DNA of 64,000 nt from Pogonophryne albipinna (Eukaryota; Chordata; Actinopteri; Perciformes; Artedidraconidae). Each line of letters starts with the position of its first letter. Position 1 is the stretch's first letter. The stretch lies in contig JAPTMU010000118.1 of the NCBI GenBank assembly GCA_028583405.1, positions 399,501-463,500 on the forward strand. Direction: 5' to 3'. The notes under the pieces were generated by a model. It saw nothing but the letters and a program-made list of their open reading frames with translations, had not been told where the DNA came from and ran no database searches. The position numbers and the translations under genes are program-made. Shown here piece after piece: positions 20,971-30,861 of the stretch.

Positions 20971-22044
20971 CAGTGGCGTTTTCTCCTGGAGGCCAAGGGA
21001 AGCCAGGCTTCCCCTGTTTTTTCGGATTGTAGTTATAATTTTAATAAATAAATAAAAACACTTTGTTTAATTTCGGAAATTCTTTGTTGTGTGTTGCTGC
21101 TGGCCCGTCTCTCCCCCATTCTCATTGAGTATTTTACAAAGAGTGAAACAACGCCCCTCTAGATGTTATGGTAAAACAGTAGATTGCACTCTCTGTTGCG
21201 AGAGGAGGCCAGCCGAAATTGGCTTCCCTTGGTGAAAAAAAATGGAGGGATTGACCAATCAGACAAGGCTCACGTCATGCCCCTGCCAACCTGTGATTAG
21301 TCAGAGCTATGCCAAGGGAAGCCAGAGGCGGCTGGCTTCCCTTGCCTCACAATCCAATCAAATCGCATCAACTTAGTGTTGCAGTGACGCGTCCTAAAAC
21401 CCGGAAGTAAGCTGCGCTCGGGTTCCCTCGACAGAAAGCAATGGGATTTCTCCATAGGATTTTAGAAAATAGCTCGAAATAAGGTCAGTGGAAAACGAAC
21501 CTGTTAGATAAATGCACGTTTTGTTCAGTCGGATAATATCCACATGTCTACCCTACTTTTATAATTTTCGAATCATAAAACTAATCGATAGAAGATAGAT
21601 AGTGTCACTGCACCACTCTCACCGCCGTTAGAAAGTAGCTTAGATAGATAGTAGATTTGGAGTATTTAATCAAAAATAGTTGTACTAAACTTCCACCACA
21701 GCAGCAACAACAAATACAATCTGATGACAGGCCAATGCCCAAACTGGAGCTGGTGTACACAGCGAGGAAAAAAGGAGCGAATCTGACGTAAAACGTTAAA
21801 GGTCTCCTGATTTAGTTTGTGAATGAATGCTTATTAGAGTTTCGGCTGGAGAGTGCGTGCGGACATGTCGGTTAGATAACAGGCTAACAGTCCTGCATCT
21901 GTATGATACAAATGTGTGTAAAATGATACCGGGTGCTGTAATCACTCATCTGGTTACGTTATTACATTGACCACCACACTCCCGACCCAAAAGAAAGGAC
22001 GTATTATTGGCTTCCCCTAATTTTTTTCCCACGCCACGCTACTG
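20971..22044. mobile_element. hAT element (1.07 kb) inside the L2 LINE
   Basis: The exact 8-bp duplication AATAGAAC is at 20963-20970 and 22045-22052. Ends are CAGTGGCGTTTTCTCC and the inverse of CCACGCCACGCTACTG. The motif AAGGGAAGCCAGGCTTCCCC recurs in inverted and direct copies inside. It contains, at 21371-21490, a piece of the same block that forms the inverted ends of the 37-40.5 kb element. Non-coding. Confidence 0.92.
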
Positions 22045-22456
22045 AATAGAACCATCCTTCGTGTAGCTATCAGGCTCTCCTCTCCTCTTTCTCTGCTTCG
22101 ATCTCTCAGGCAAAAAGCACTTTCTTTCAAGATAAGATCCAATCTTCCTATTCCAATTCCAAAAAACTATTTTCCATCTTCTCCACCCTCTTGGACCCCC
22201 CCAAAGCCCCTCCTCCCTTCTGTCAAGCGACTTTGTTAACCACTTTGAAAAACAGGTTGATGATATTCGCTCTTCTTTTTCTTACTCACCTTTACTCACC
22301 GCTGGGTCACCAGACCCACCGTTCACCCACACACTAACCTCCTTTTCCCCTCTCTCTCCAAGTGAGATTCTTACCCTCATTACCTCTGCCCGCCCTACCA
22401 CCTGTCCTCTGGACCCTATCCCCTCAAACCTCCTTCAGACTATCGCTCCTGATATT
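22045..22456 (+). pseudogene. L2-type LINE, piece 5: linker before reverse transcriptase
   Basis: TILRVAIRLSSPLSLLRSLR continues the linker, and a later frame retains the endonuclease-RT connector (PSEILTLITSARPTTCPLDP-like, read one base off near 22240). Sequence stops resembling the LINE at about 22456, before the RT catalytic motifs, where a different repeat family begins. The 3' half of the LINE is not in the window. Confidence 0.7.
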
Positions 22457-23510
22457 CCAACACACTCTCACTCCATAATCGTCCAGGAGCGACGTTTGGT
22501 CAGTGTCCGTGGCGTGCAGTTGTGACGCTCCTAGGCTCCTTCAGCTTCATAAAGGGACGCAAATAGCTTTCAACTGATTGCAATGTATTCCCATCTGCGG
22601 CGGGATTTGACGCTCATGGAAGCACGGCATTCGTTTGTGTCTGCTGCCCTTAAAGGCAATGTGAGCGTCCATTCTCATTGGATAACGGAGAATTGTACAC
22701 CCGGAAGTAAGTATTCCCCTTACTGTCGATTGATTTTACAGTGATATCTGCACTACTCATCGACTAAAAAACACCAGATTATCCTTGTTAATTACACAAC
22801 ATTGATTGGTTTAAATTGTGTGCAATGCTTTTGTATTTTTCCCCTTCGATTCGGAGAAACAAATATTTTTTCGGAGTAAAGGATGGCAGAAGACACTACA
22901 CTACCCAGAATCCCCAGCTATCGTTTGGACTACACCATGTGCTCTGTTTGACAAACCCCGTTTTTTTTCACCATTCATTCCAATGGCTGACGTCTATGTC
23001 ACGTGATCTTCAAATTTCTCCCTGCAGAAAAAAAAAACATGGCCGAACTTCGTTTTATTCTCGGTGGAAAATGCCTATTTTAAAGTTAGTTTGGCCATTA
23101 AAATGCGTTTTGATGTCATTTGATGCGAGAAATATGAGTTGTTATTTCAGATTATGTGTGCAGTGGATGTACATGATCTTTAGTTTGCTAGTTATTACGA
23201 AGATTACTTCAGGAAATTGCGTCCATAGAACGTTTCATTGTTACCAAGGTGGTTGCTAGGGACGCTGCTATCGATATTATTTCTGTTATGTTGTGTAACT
23301 GTTTAATGGTGTTATCTTTATTGCTACCCCCTTCCCCGTCAACGTATAGTGTTGGTCCACAGCGCAAACATAACAAAATCCGCATCTAAAGATAGCCTAC
23401 GTTATTTTCCCCTGTGCAATTCCAGTCTCACATCTCACAGCACATCGTCATTAACAAATACCGGAAACAGACCGAAAAAATAAAATAAAATAATACTTTA
23501 TTCCGAGTGT
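22457..23510 (+). repeat. Dispersed repeat family with a TCTCAC start, copy 1
   Basis: It begins ACACTCTCACTCC; 22950-23510 is the inverse of 44947-45555 over nearly its whole length, including TTATTCCGAGTGTGCTTG at the right edge. A related copy lies at 52053-52860, sharing ACACCCGGAAGTAAGTATTC. Open frames within it are shared by both copies but have no recognisable domain. Superfamily unassigned. Confidence 0.7.
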
Positions 23511-23978
23511 GCTTGTGTGGCGGAGTGGTGAGGGTAGGTGTTTAAAGTCGGTTGCGGACAACGCCACCTGGGGGAGTTTCGCCCCCAGGAAATTATAAAG
23601 ATAGATCTAATACTGCTCAGGACAATCAGGTTCGTTTTACACCACGGGCAGAGACAGCTTTAAGGGTCAGAATACAGTTTTATTTATAACATACAAAATA
23701 TCTAAAAACACCACACACAATACATTTGAATAAAATACCCACTTTGGGGAAACGGACAGGGCTTGGCTTACCACGGCGGCAGTTAACAAAAAGGGGAGTA
23801 AGGGGTCCAAAATAAATCACCCGTGACACTGCACACCACTCAAAACGGATATGTGAAGAAAACCACTGCCACCACCAGGGAGTCTGCCGCCTCAGGCCCA
23901 CAGCATCTGTCCGGCACAGGATAAAAGGTTATAATTCTGACAAAAGGATAAACAAAATACACCAAATCTGAATGAATA
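23511..23978. other. No gene seen
   Basis: GC-rich start (GGCGGAGTGGTGAGGG), a short inverted pair CTGGGGGAG/CCCCCAG near 23570, then mixed sequence. Not recognised. Confidence 0.35.
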
Positions 23979-24120
23979 AACAAATTAAAGTAAATGTAAA
24001 GGACAGCAAGGAATACACAAATTAAATCAAATTAAAGTAAATGTAAAGGACAGCAAGGAATACACAAATTAAATCAAATTAAAGTAAATGTAAAGGACAG
24101 CAAGGAATAGACAAATTAAA
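23979..24120. repeat. Minisatellite, 47-bp unit, three copies
   Basis: CAAATTAAAGTAAATGTAAA and the following 27 bases repeat three times with one visible base change (ATACACAA to ATAGACAA). Confidence 0.92.
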
Positions 24121-24658
24121 TAATAAATGTCCTTATAGTCGTGTATGTAGGACTATTCCCTGACGCCAAGAACGGCTCCAGCAACAGGCCAGAGCAAGCA
24201 GTCTGGGCCTGTCCACAGCGAGGAGTGAAGCTCACATACAGATGTAGCACTCCAGATCAGACTCACATGGGTGTGTCCCAGTCAAAAGCCCAGCGGATCC
24301 CAGTGGCTGGGGGTGTTGCCAAATTGCTAGAGGGCGTTGCCCAATTTCTCCATTTGTTCAATTACAGGATTTAACCATGAGATGGCGCTTCATTCACAAA
24401 TACACAAAGACAACTGGGTGTTGTAGAACTTAGTCTGTTTGCAATGTTTGCAGCTCTGCAGTTGTGTTTGCTGAATACTGTAGCATTTAAAGGGAAATGG
24501 AAACACTTTTCAAACTGCTTTCCATGCGACAATATTCCCATTAGGAAATGTATTTATCTAGTCTATTTCCAATGTAAACGATCGAGATACGCACATTTAT
24601 TTTTTGAAATACGTGCCTAATGACCATGGGCGCTTCCATAGCTCCGGGACTTTCCCAG

Positions 24659-24676
24659 TGACGTCACTGTGTGGGT
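24659..24676 (+). promoter_or_regulatory. CRE-containing promoter block of the THAP gene
   Basis: TGACGTCACTGTGTGGGT, with the consensus CRE octamer. The exact inverse is at 25700-25717, upstream of the converging gene. Confidence 0.55.
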
Positions 24677-24711
24677 ACGGCTTCCTGGGTCAAAGCTCAA
24701 TAACAAACAAC

Positions 24712-25155
24712 ATGGCGTGCAATGCACCAGTAGTTTACAACAAAAGAAAACGGTCGTCGTCAGGAGCGTATTGTATTGCCCCAGGCTGCACAAATGGATT
24801 TTATACGAAGAAGGAAGAAGTACATTTCCATAGGCTGCCACTAAAGGATGAGAAGCTGCTCAAAGCATGGGTTATTTCCATGAAACGGTCCGATCCGCCG
24901 CTGAATCAGTACGCACGTGTGTGCAGCGAACACTTAAAAATGACGATTATGTCCACAAAATGAGAGTCTGGATGCCTGGTTCAATACAAAACATCGGATT
25001 TGAAGCCAGGATCTATTCCCACAATATTCGATTTCTCAACGTATGCAGTCGGGAACACCGACCGTCCCAGCACGTCGGCCGCGCAAGACAATGACAGTGT
25101 CAACAAACGTGAAGTTCGAGCCACCAAACGAGTTGCTTCAGCTGCCGAGAGAGAG
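24712..25155 (+). pseudogene. THAP-domain protein (transposase N-terminal part)
   Basis: MACNAPVVYNKRKRSSSGAY precedes a C2CH THAP finger: YCIAPGCTN, VHFHRLPLKDEKLLKAWV and VCSEH supply the C-x4-C...C-x2-H ligands, with the conserved P (RLP) and W (AW) in place. A frameshift follows EHLK (should be EHF); reading continues one frame on as NDDYVHKMRV, GFEARI, then in a third frame LKPGSIPTIFDFSTYAVGN. The exon-like end GAGAGAG|GTAAAT is at 25155. The start ATG is set by the finger; a CRE octamer (24659-24666) lies 45 bp upstream. THAP domains bind transposon ends in Kolobok and P-type elements. The catalytic part is absent. Confidence 0.75.
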
Positions 25156-25434
25156 GTAAATATTGCAGCACTACCAGATTACTAGCTCACACATGTATTT
25201 ACTGACACAGTGTGACCTTATTAATTAACGCAATCGCGTCCAAACTAAATGGTAGCTATTATTATGACGTACAATGGAGAATTGGGGGTGTTCTCTAGCT
25301 CAACTAATTAAACTGGCATACACACGCTCATCTGTCGAAAACAGCCCTAAAAAGGCTAGTATTGCTGGACTAGGTGTTCAATGGATGGTATTGCCAAGAT
25401 GTATGAGGTGTTGGAAAATAATACAAAATATATG

Positions 25435-25653
25435 TCAACTGACCACTGGTACATGTGGATAAAACCAAGGTAATGTTTCGGCGGATTCCGGATCGTATGC
25501 CACTCTAGTATTTGACCGAATCGGTTCATAAGCATAGGCCATGGGATGCCTGGTAACTGTAGATGCTTCCACATCAATGTCATCTCCCGACGAATAGTCA
25601 AATTCATCGTTCAAAACGCCGATCTCATTACAAAATTCCTCCATCGCTGCCAT
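25435..25653 (-). CDS. Unknown acidic protein of the Kolobok-like element
   Basis: The minus-strand frame from ATG at 25653 reads MAAMEEFCNEIGVLNDEFDY, then an acidic SSGDDIDVEAS stretch, AYAYEPIRSN and PESAETLPWFYPHVP before a stop: 72 residues. The AYAYEP-x-R block recalls proteins with a P2X7-like C-terminal domain, but the cysteine motifs of that domain are not present, so I do not name it. Its promoter shares an 18-base block with that of the THAP gene in inverted orientation. It may be only a first exon. Confidence 0.4.
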   Translation of the reverse strand: MAAMEEFCNEIGVLNDEFDYSSGDDIDVEASTVTRHPMAYAYEPIRSNTRVAYDPESAETLPWFYPHVPVVS

Positions 25654-25699
25654 ATCTGCTACGTTGTGTTGATTTCCGGTATGGATACCCGGAGCGAGG

Positions 25700-25717
25700 A
25701 CCCACACAGTGACGTCA
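25700..25717 (-). promoter_or_regulatory. CRE-containing promoter block of the minus-strand gene
   Basis: Exact inverse of 24659-24676. Both blocks lie 45-50 bp before their ATG, so the element has matching outward-in promoters. Confidence 0.55.
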
Positions 25718-26039
25718 CCATTTGGGACTCCCCTAATGGCAGCGGCCTGGTCCCGGAATTCCCCACCCGGCCGGCGGATAATTAATTTTCTTTTGGCGAG
25801 TAATATCATATACAATAAATATTACGATCAATATCCATTGTAAAATGAATAAACTACCGGAATATTAAAGCTGTAATGGTGTTTCCTTTCCCCTTTCTTA
25901 ATCACTTATTTGTTACTGTATGGTTTTCACAAGCTACTATAATGAAAAAACATCAATATTTTAGATCAAATAAAGTATATAGTTTGCTTTATGCAGTATA
26001 TTTCTTGTAATATTGTTGGGGTGTTTTTACACAGTACAG

Positions 26040-26270
26040 TAGATTGAAGTAAATCAACTTATACATTAAGATAAGATAAGATGGACCTTTATTAATCCCG
26101 TGGGGAAATTCAGTAGTTCAAACAGCAACAGGGTGAGAGTGAAAAACAGGACAGCACAGATTCACACAGATTAATAAAATCAAAAATAAGATGAGCGATA
26201 AAAATAATAATAATGAGAAACTATGAAATAAGAAATGAATAAAACTAAAATGTAATTATCATATCATATA
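26040..26270. repeat. Dispersed retro-like tail sequence
   Basis: GATAAGATAAGATGGACCTT and TTATTAATCCC resemble the 3' tail of common fish retroelements. An inverted copy is in the right element (about 35690-35830), so the tail was present before the two copies separated; a degenerate cousin lies at 53108-53160. Confidence 0.5.
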
Positions 26271-26520
26271 TTATAATGTATTGTATTATTAAGTAATATC
26301 ATACATTAACCCCATTATAGCAGATGCCACATTGAATGGATGAACACATTTATGCATCAATAATTACAACAGAGTATTTCTAAATACAAGTTGTAAAAAT
26401 ACTTATATGTATTTAATATTAACCCTTTGGAGTCGACCGTCACGCCGGCGTGATCAGATCACATGACCTGTTCAAGCCGGTGCCGCATAAAAACAACAGT
26501 CCGGACAACATTGCTGTGTG

Positions 26521-26950
26521 TTTCTGTCGAAAGTACTGGCTTGAAACTATATCCCAGTCTTTGTTTCATGCAAAAAGACCCAGTAAACACGGAGATACGA
26601 TGATATAAAGTTAATACATTTCAAAAGTATGAAAAATGGAAGCACATATTTGAATATCTTCGCCGTATTTGATCATTTTACGAAACGGAAAATACTGGAA
26701 ACTTTAGATCCTGCTCAACAGGATGTATATGTGTATTTCTGTCGAAAGTACTGGCTTGAAACTATATGCCAGTCTTTGTTTCATGCAAAAAGACCCAATA
26801 AACACGGAGATACGATGATATAAAGTTAATACAGATATATTTCAGAAGTATGAATAATGGAAGCACATATTTTAATATCTTCACCGTATTTTATCATTTT
26901 ACGAAACGGAAAATACTGGAAACTGTAGATTCTGCTCAACAGGATGTATT
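26521..26950. repeat. 215-bp tandem duplication inside the piggyBac-like element
   Basis: TTTCTGTCGAAAGTACTGGC starts each copy at 26521 and 26736; the copies include AACACGGAGATACGATGATA and differ by a few bases. A partial third unit precedes 26950. Confidence 0.85.
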
Positions 26951-26979
26951 TAGGTGAGGTAATCAGGTAAACGGAGTGA

Positions 26980-27115
26980 TACGAAACGAGACGAAAAGAG
27001 ACGAAGAGGGACGGCGGGAACCGAAGAGAGACGGCGGGAAATGGAGAGAGACGAAGATATACGAAGACAGCCGGCGAGAGACGAAGAGAGACGGCGGGAG
27101 ACTGCGATTGAAGTA
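26980..27115. repeat. Purine-rich GAGACG/GACGGCGGGA tract
   Basis: Degenerate repeats of GAGACGAAGAGAGACGGCGG occupy about 135 bp of one strand just upstream of the transposase start codon. It could be leader sequence of the piggyBac gene. Confidence 0.7.
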
Positions 27116-27181
27116 AAGTGACAGACAAACATTGAGAATTTAGATATAGTTAGATAGATTTAGAGTTTTGAAGATTCAACT

Positions 27182-27274
27182 ATGATGAAGAGAACTCTGA
27201 ACGTGAGTCAAGCTTTAAGCTTGTTTTTTGACATGGAGGAGGAGGAACCTGTGATGTTGCCCTCTGTGTCGTAG
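27182..27274 (+). pseudogene. piggyBac transposase N-terminal remnant
   Basis: A 30-codon frame reads MMKRTLNVSQALSLFFDMEE then EEPVMLPSVS and stops. The K-R-x-L-x-V-x-Q-A-L-x-L pattern and the following acidic run are how many vertebrate piggyBac transposases begin. The DDE catalytic domain and cysteine-rich C-terminus are absent: sequence from 27275 to 27734 is AT-rich. It is too short to do anything itself, but it fixes the family and orientation of the element. Confidence 0.55.
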
Positions 27275-27984
27275 TTGACAGAAACCGCTTTGAAGCGTGA
27301 CACAGATAAAGACAGACAAAACTGATTTTTGTACATAATGTGTATATATATATATTTGTATTATATTTATAATAACACTTTTGCCTTATCAGAATGAAAT
27401 CCCATGCTACCTCAATCAAACTTTCACATTATCATAGTGACATCCCATTTATATATTTCCAGCTTTTAAATGGTTTCGTTGTGTATGTTTGTGTTACCTA
27501 TATGAAAAATAATATCATTTTCAAAATCTGTTTTTACGTTTTTTTTTGTGATTTTGTGTCCAAAATGTTCATATAGTATCTCAAAGTGAAAGAAATAACT
27601 ATCAGGTTATATAGGTGAGGTTGTCCTTAAAAAAAGATACCAAACATTGACATGCCAAACATTTCTTAATGGGGTTTAGTAAGACAAATCAAAAGTATGT
27701 GAAAACGGCCAAATTAGCCCAGGACTCCAAAGGGTTAATAACATAATGATTAATTTCAGATGATAATACTTTTCGGTGTTAGGACCGGTCTGACAGCGCT
27801 TAGCTCTCTGCTGCAGAGAAGATCACTGCTCTAAACAAAGTCAAAAATCCTACATCCAAACGGAATAAATATAATTAATTATGATGAATACGTTAAGTCT
27901 TGTTCATTGTTTTTCACTTTTATTAAATGTTTGATATTTCCGGTGGAAATGTTGGACTATCGGACATTCAAAATGCAGCATATT

Positions 27985-28215
27985 TTCACTCTTACACACA
28001 TATATTCTCCTTTTACATACATACATTTTCACTCTTACACACATATATTCGCCTTTTACATACATACATTTTCACTCTCACACACGTATATATTTACACT
28101 CACACATTCATACATTTTGCTCTCATATTATCATATTTCAATGCACACATTCATACATTGTCACTCACACATTCATGCATTTTGTTCTCATATTCATACA
28201 TTTTGCTCTCATGCG
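27985..28215. repeat. Degenerate minisatellite of CACTCTTACACACATA-type units
   Basis: TTACATACATACATTTTCAC and CACATTCATACATT units recur across 230 bp with variable spacing. It is absent from the right copy of the host element. Overlapping open frames are repeat artefacts. Confidence 0.8.
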
Positions 28216-28275
28216 AAATCTACTAAAACAAAGTATGTCATGGTAGTGGTCAGCTGTTAAACACAAAAGTGTATC

Positions 28276-28345
28276 TTAAGGGCTGTAAATATAATAAGCC
28301 TGTTGTAAATTTTAGACACAGGCTTATTATATTTACAGCCCTTAA
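28276..28345. repeat. Perfect 27-bp inverted repeat with 16-base loop
   Basis: 28276-28302 (TTAAGGGCTGTAAATATAAT then AAGCCTG) is the exact inverse of 28319-28345. The tip sequence TTAA on both sides of the arms is also a target-site type used by nearby elements. Confidence 0.9.
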
Positions 28346-28549
28346 TAACATTCATTTTCTGGACTCAATGTGTTTCTTGGCCGTTTTCTTTGTTCCAAGC
28401 AAACGAGTGCTTTTTGTTTTGAAATCACTTCCGCGAGTTTCGCGGGCCTCCCCCCTCGCTCCACTGACCATTAGACCATTTAGTAAGGTAAAAAGCAAAG
28501 GGGCAAAAACGCCTCTCAGACGCTCTTCCGTTTACTTTTAAACAAATGG

Positions 28550-29020
28550 TCCGTAGATACACAGACTCATATAGCCTATGTATGTATACTGTAAGGAGAA
28601 TGTATGTGCGTGAGAGGACCAGTATGAATTACGGCATAGAAATATGCGAACACAAACAGACTGGGGGAGATCACAAGGGTGGGGGGGGGGGGGGGAGAGC
28701 TGTGGAATGTGACCCTTGGGAGAATTCCTCCACACAAACAAAGAGTTCGCAACACAGGACAGCATAGGCAACATGGGGGCTGGGGGCTGGTGAACGGTCT
28801 GATCAATGTTTGTAAACACAATCCCCAGGATGTGTCCTAATCAAACCAAAAGAGAAAATGCAGATATCATTCTCTCTCTCGACTCGCTGGTATCTCGAGC
28901 TGAGCGCTCATTGGTGTTCATACTGCTCACAGGCTGGGCTGCTGTGTATATCTAGTGTATTCATACTGTACCCCTCCTCACTGTTTATTCATCATTCAAC
29001 AATTTACACCTTCCTTTTTT
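28550..29020. other. Left-element body; no gene seen
   Basis: 28600-28790 is the inverse of 34560-34740 in the right copy, including the G-run/C-run at 28681-28695 and about 34683-34699. The rest is unassigned. Confidence 0.5.
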
Positions 29021-29024
29021 CCAG

Positions 29025-29224
29025 TCAAGAGGTTGAAAAAGATTGAGTCCTATGTTTCCAATTGGTTCCCAAATCTGAACATTGACCAGTGGCATAAGAT
29101 CAGGAGCCGGGTAAATGAGAGACTGAGGAGCCCCCGAAAAACAGATCCCGAAATAGCTCATCCTGGTTTCCGCAGCAGATAGGCCTTCAGTATGGTGTCT
29201 GTTATGTCAGTTATTTTAAATAAA
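29025..29224 (+). CDS. Terminal-exon-like open frame with polyA signal, unknown protein
   Basis: A strong acceptor (TTCCTTTTTTCCAG|TC) at 29024/29025 opens a frame reading VKRLKKIESYVSNWFPNLNI, DQWHKIRSRVNERLRSPRK and ending ...AHPGFRSR with TAG at 29180-29182. AATAAA follows at about 29219. The 52-residue peptide is basic, with an amphipathic W/F/L pattern as in a small helical DNA-binding module. I do not recognise the family. The upstream exon was not found. It lies in the left TIR element, so it may be the last exon of that element's own gene. Confidence 0.35.
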
Positions 29225-29621
29225 ACGGTGAAAACTGAACTTGAAAACTGTTTCCTCTTTTTATTTTATTTATTATTTTCGGGACGGGGAGACGTGGGGA
29301 GACGTGTGTGATTAAAAATTAATTTGCAGAAATGTAAAGTGATAACTAAGCTAACTAAGTTCTATTCATATTCTTGACGGGAAGAGCAGTGTAAATGGGT
29401 GGCCATATGCATTTGAAAAGCAATATAAATTACACAGTTATTATACAATAGGCTTTAAAAGCACCATCGATAACCATTACCTTTATCCAATTCAAACTTT
29501 GGACGGGAAAAAAGGAAGGTGTAAATGGTTGGGCTATACTGTAGGCCTACTGTATACATACAAAGGCCATTCAAGCTAGAGTTCTTCTGGAAATGTTCAC
29601 ATCAGGCACCTTCAAGTTAAA

Positions 29622-30087
29622 CAATACTACAGTAAACAATTAACACAGTAAATTATGTGGATTAAACCACATTTATTTTGTTAAAAATAAACGAAATATG
29701 ATTTTGTTTGAATGATTAAATGTCATCAGGCATCTTCAAGTTAAACAATCAGGTGCACACTTTAATGTGCCGCCACCTCCGGAGTCGGCTTGACTCGGTT
29801 TAAAGAATGCACAAATGTGTTTAATCGTTAATGTCAGATATGTACTAAGTAGCCTAAATACATTTGTTCCTGCTCAAGATTAGATTCAACTTTATTGTTA
29901 TTGCACATATTGCAGGTACTGAGACAACGAAATGCAGTTTAGCTTCTAACCAGGGGTGCAACAAGCAGCGAAAAGTAATGTGCACAATACTACAGTAAAC
30001 AATTAACACAGTAAATTATGTGGATTAAACCACATTTATTTCGTTAAAAATAAACGAAATATGATTTTGTTTGAATGATTAAATGTA
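29622..30087. repeat. Direct repeat of ~100 bp, 360 bp apart
   Basis: ACTACAGTAAACAATTAACA and the following ~80 bases occur at 29631-29727 and 29991-30087. Between them, 29885-29990 holds a short retro-like insertion (TTTATTGTTATTGCACA...ACAACGAAATGCAG) also present at 34198-34300. Confidence 0.85.
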
Positions 30088-30861
30088 GGGTGAATTGCCC
30101 TAATGTGGGACATTTTTGCATTTCAGACTTCGGGAATATATTGCGATATGAAGCCGATACAATACATCAAAATCCAGTACCATTCCGAAATCCCCAGTAA
30201 TATTAGACACTAATAATACAGTAAACTATTAACACTGTACATATTATTGTTTGCCCGTGGGATTAGGATGATCGGTAGTGAGAGCGCTGCATTTTCCTCA
30301 GGTCGGATGTGATATAAAAACAAAGCGATTATTTTTGTTGTTGTAAACTCACGTGGATTAAATTTAGTGCATTAATTTCAACTCGCGAACATATGATACA
30401 TTAAATGATCGTGAGGATGATGATTGAAAATCGTTTGTTTGAGCCGGGATGCATTTCCTGATCTAAAAACATAGCGATGGTTTTGTACTTACACCTACGT
30501 GAATTAAACATTATTTTGTTAAATAAAAACATGGTGATGTTTAGTAAATGATTACATGTCTCTTATTTAGCACAGAATATGATCCTATCCGTGACATATG
30601 GATCTTAACAAATATCCGCTATATCAGATACCTGTAGATCTATCAGCTGTTTATTTCACATGAGTTCCAGTGTGGCAGCTTTTTAATCACGGCTCCCCCT
30701 GGTGGATCCATGATCCATTGCAGCTGGTTTCATTATAATTAAATGTATTTATCAAGGGGGCGTTTCAAATCCTGCGGGGGGTTTTCCTTTTCAGCAGGGA
30801 CCCACCCCGTGCCGATCACGGACCCGCACGGGTAGGCGTCTGAAATGAAGCGCTACATCTG

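Larger units (their letters stand above)
24491..25897. mobile_element. Kolobok-like TTAA-target element (1.4 kb)
   Basis: It is flanked by TTAA at 24487-24490 and 25898-25901. Ends agree as inverted repeats: AGGGAAATGGAAACAC and, from the right, GAAAGGGGAAAGGAAACAC. The paralogous element copy has a single uninterrupted TTAA at 35976-35979, so the insertion is precise. TTAA targets, AAAGG-type ends and a THAP-domain gene together point to Kolobok; piggyBac is less likely because the ends lack CCC. It holds two converging genes. Confidence 0.75.
26423..27734 (+). mobile_element. piggyBac-like element (1.3 kb), non-autonomous
   Basis: TTAA flanks it at 26419-26422 and 27735-27738. Ends are CCCTTTGGAGTC and its exact inverse GACTCCAAAGGG (right copy read as AGGACTCCAAAGGG). 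CCC termini plus TTAA are the piggyBac signature. The other copy of the host element has the empty site at 35502-35505. It keeps only the transposase start and has gained a tandem duplication. Confidence 0.88.
24239..30861 (+). mobile_element. Long TIR element, left copy (6.6 kb with nested insertions)
   Basis: The left end CAGATGTAGCACTCCAGATC matches the inverse of the right end (CAGATGTAGCGCTTCATTTC when inverted), with further agreement at TCAGAC. TA flanks both ends, consistent with a TA target. A second copy, inverted, is at 32123-36227. Homology between the copies covers 24239-24486, 25902-26418, 27739-27950, 28600-28790 and 30180-30861. The rest is later insertion or divergence. No transposase recognised; superfamily open (a Tc1/mariner-like TA target is one option). 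Confidence 0.7.

Noticed and set aside
22816..23259. 147-codon plus-strand frame, a similar frame inverted at 45190-45426
   Set aside because: Shared because the DNA is the same repeat family. No domain, and the frame is shifted between the copies.
27907..28260. Histidine/threonine-rich frames (HTHIHT...)
   Set aside because: Artefact of the 27985-28215 minisatellite.
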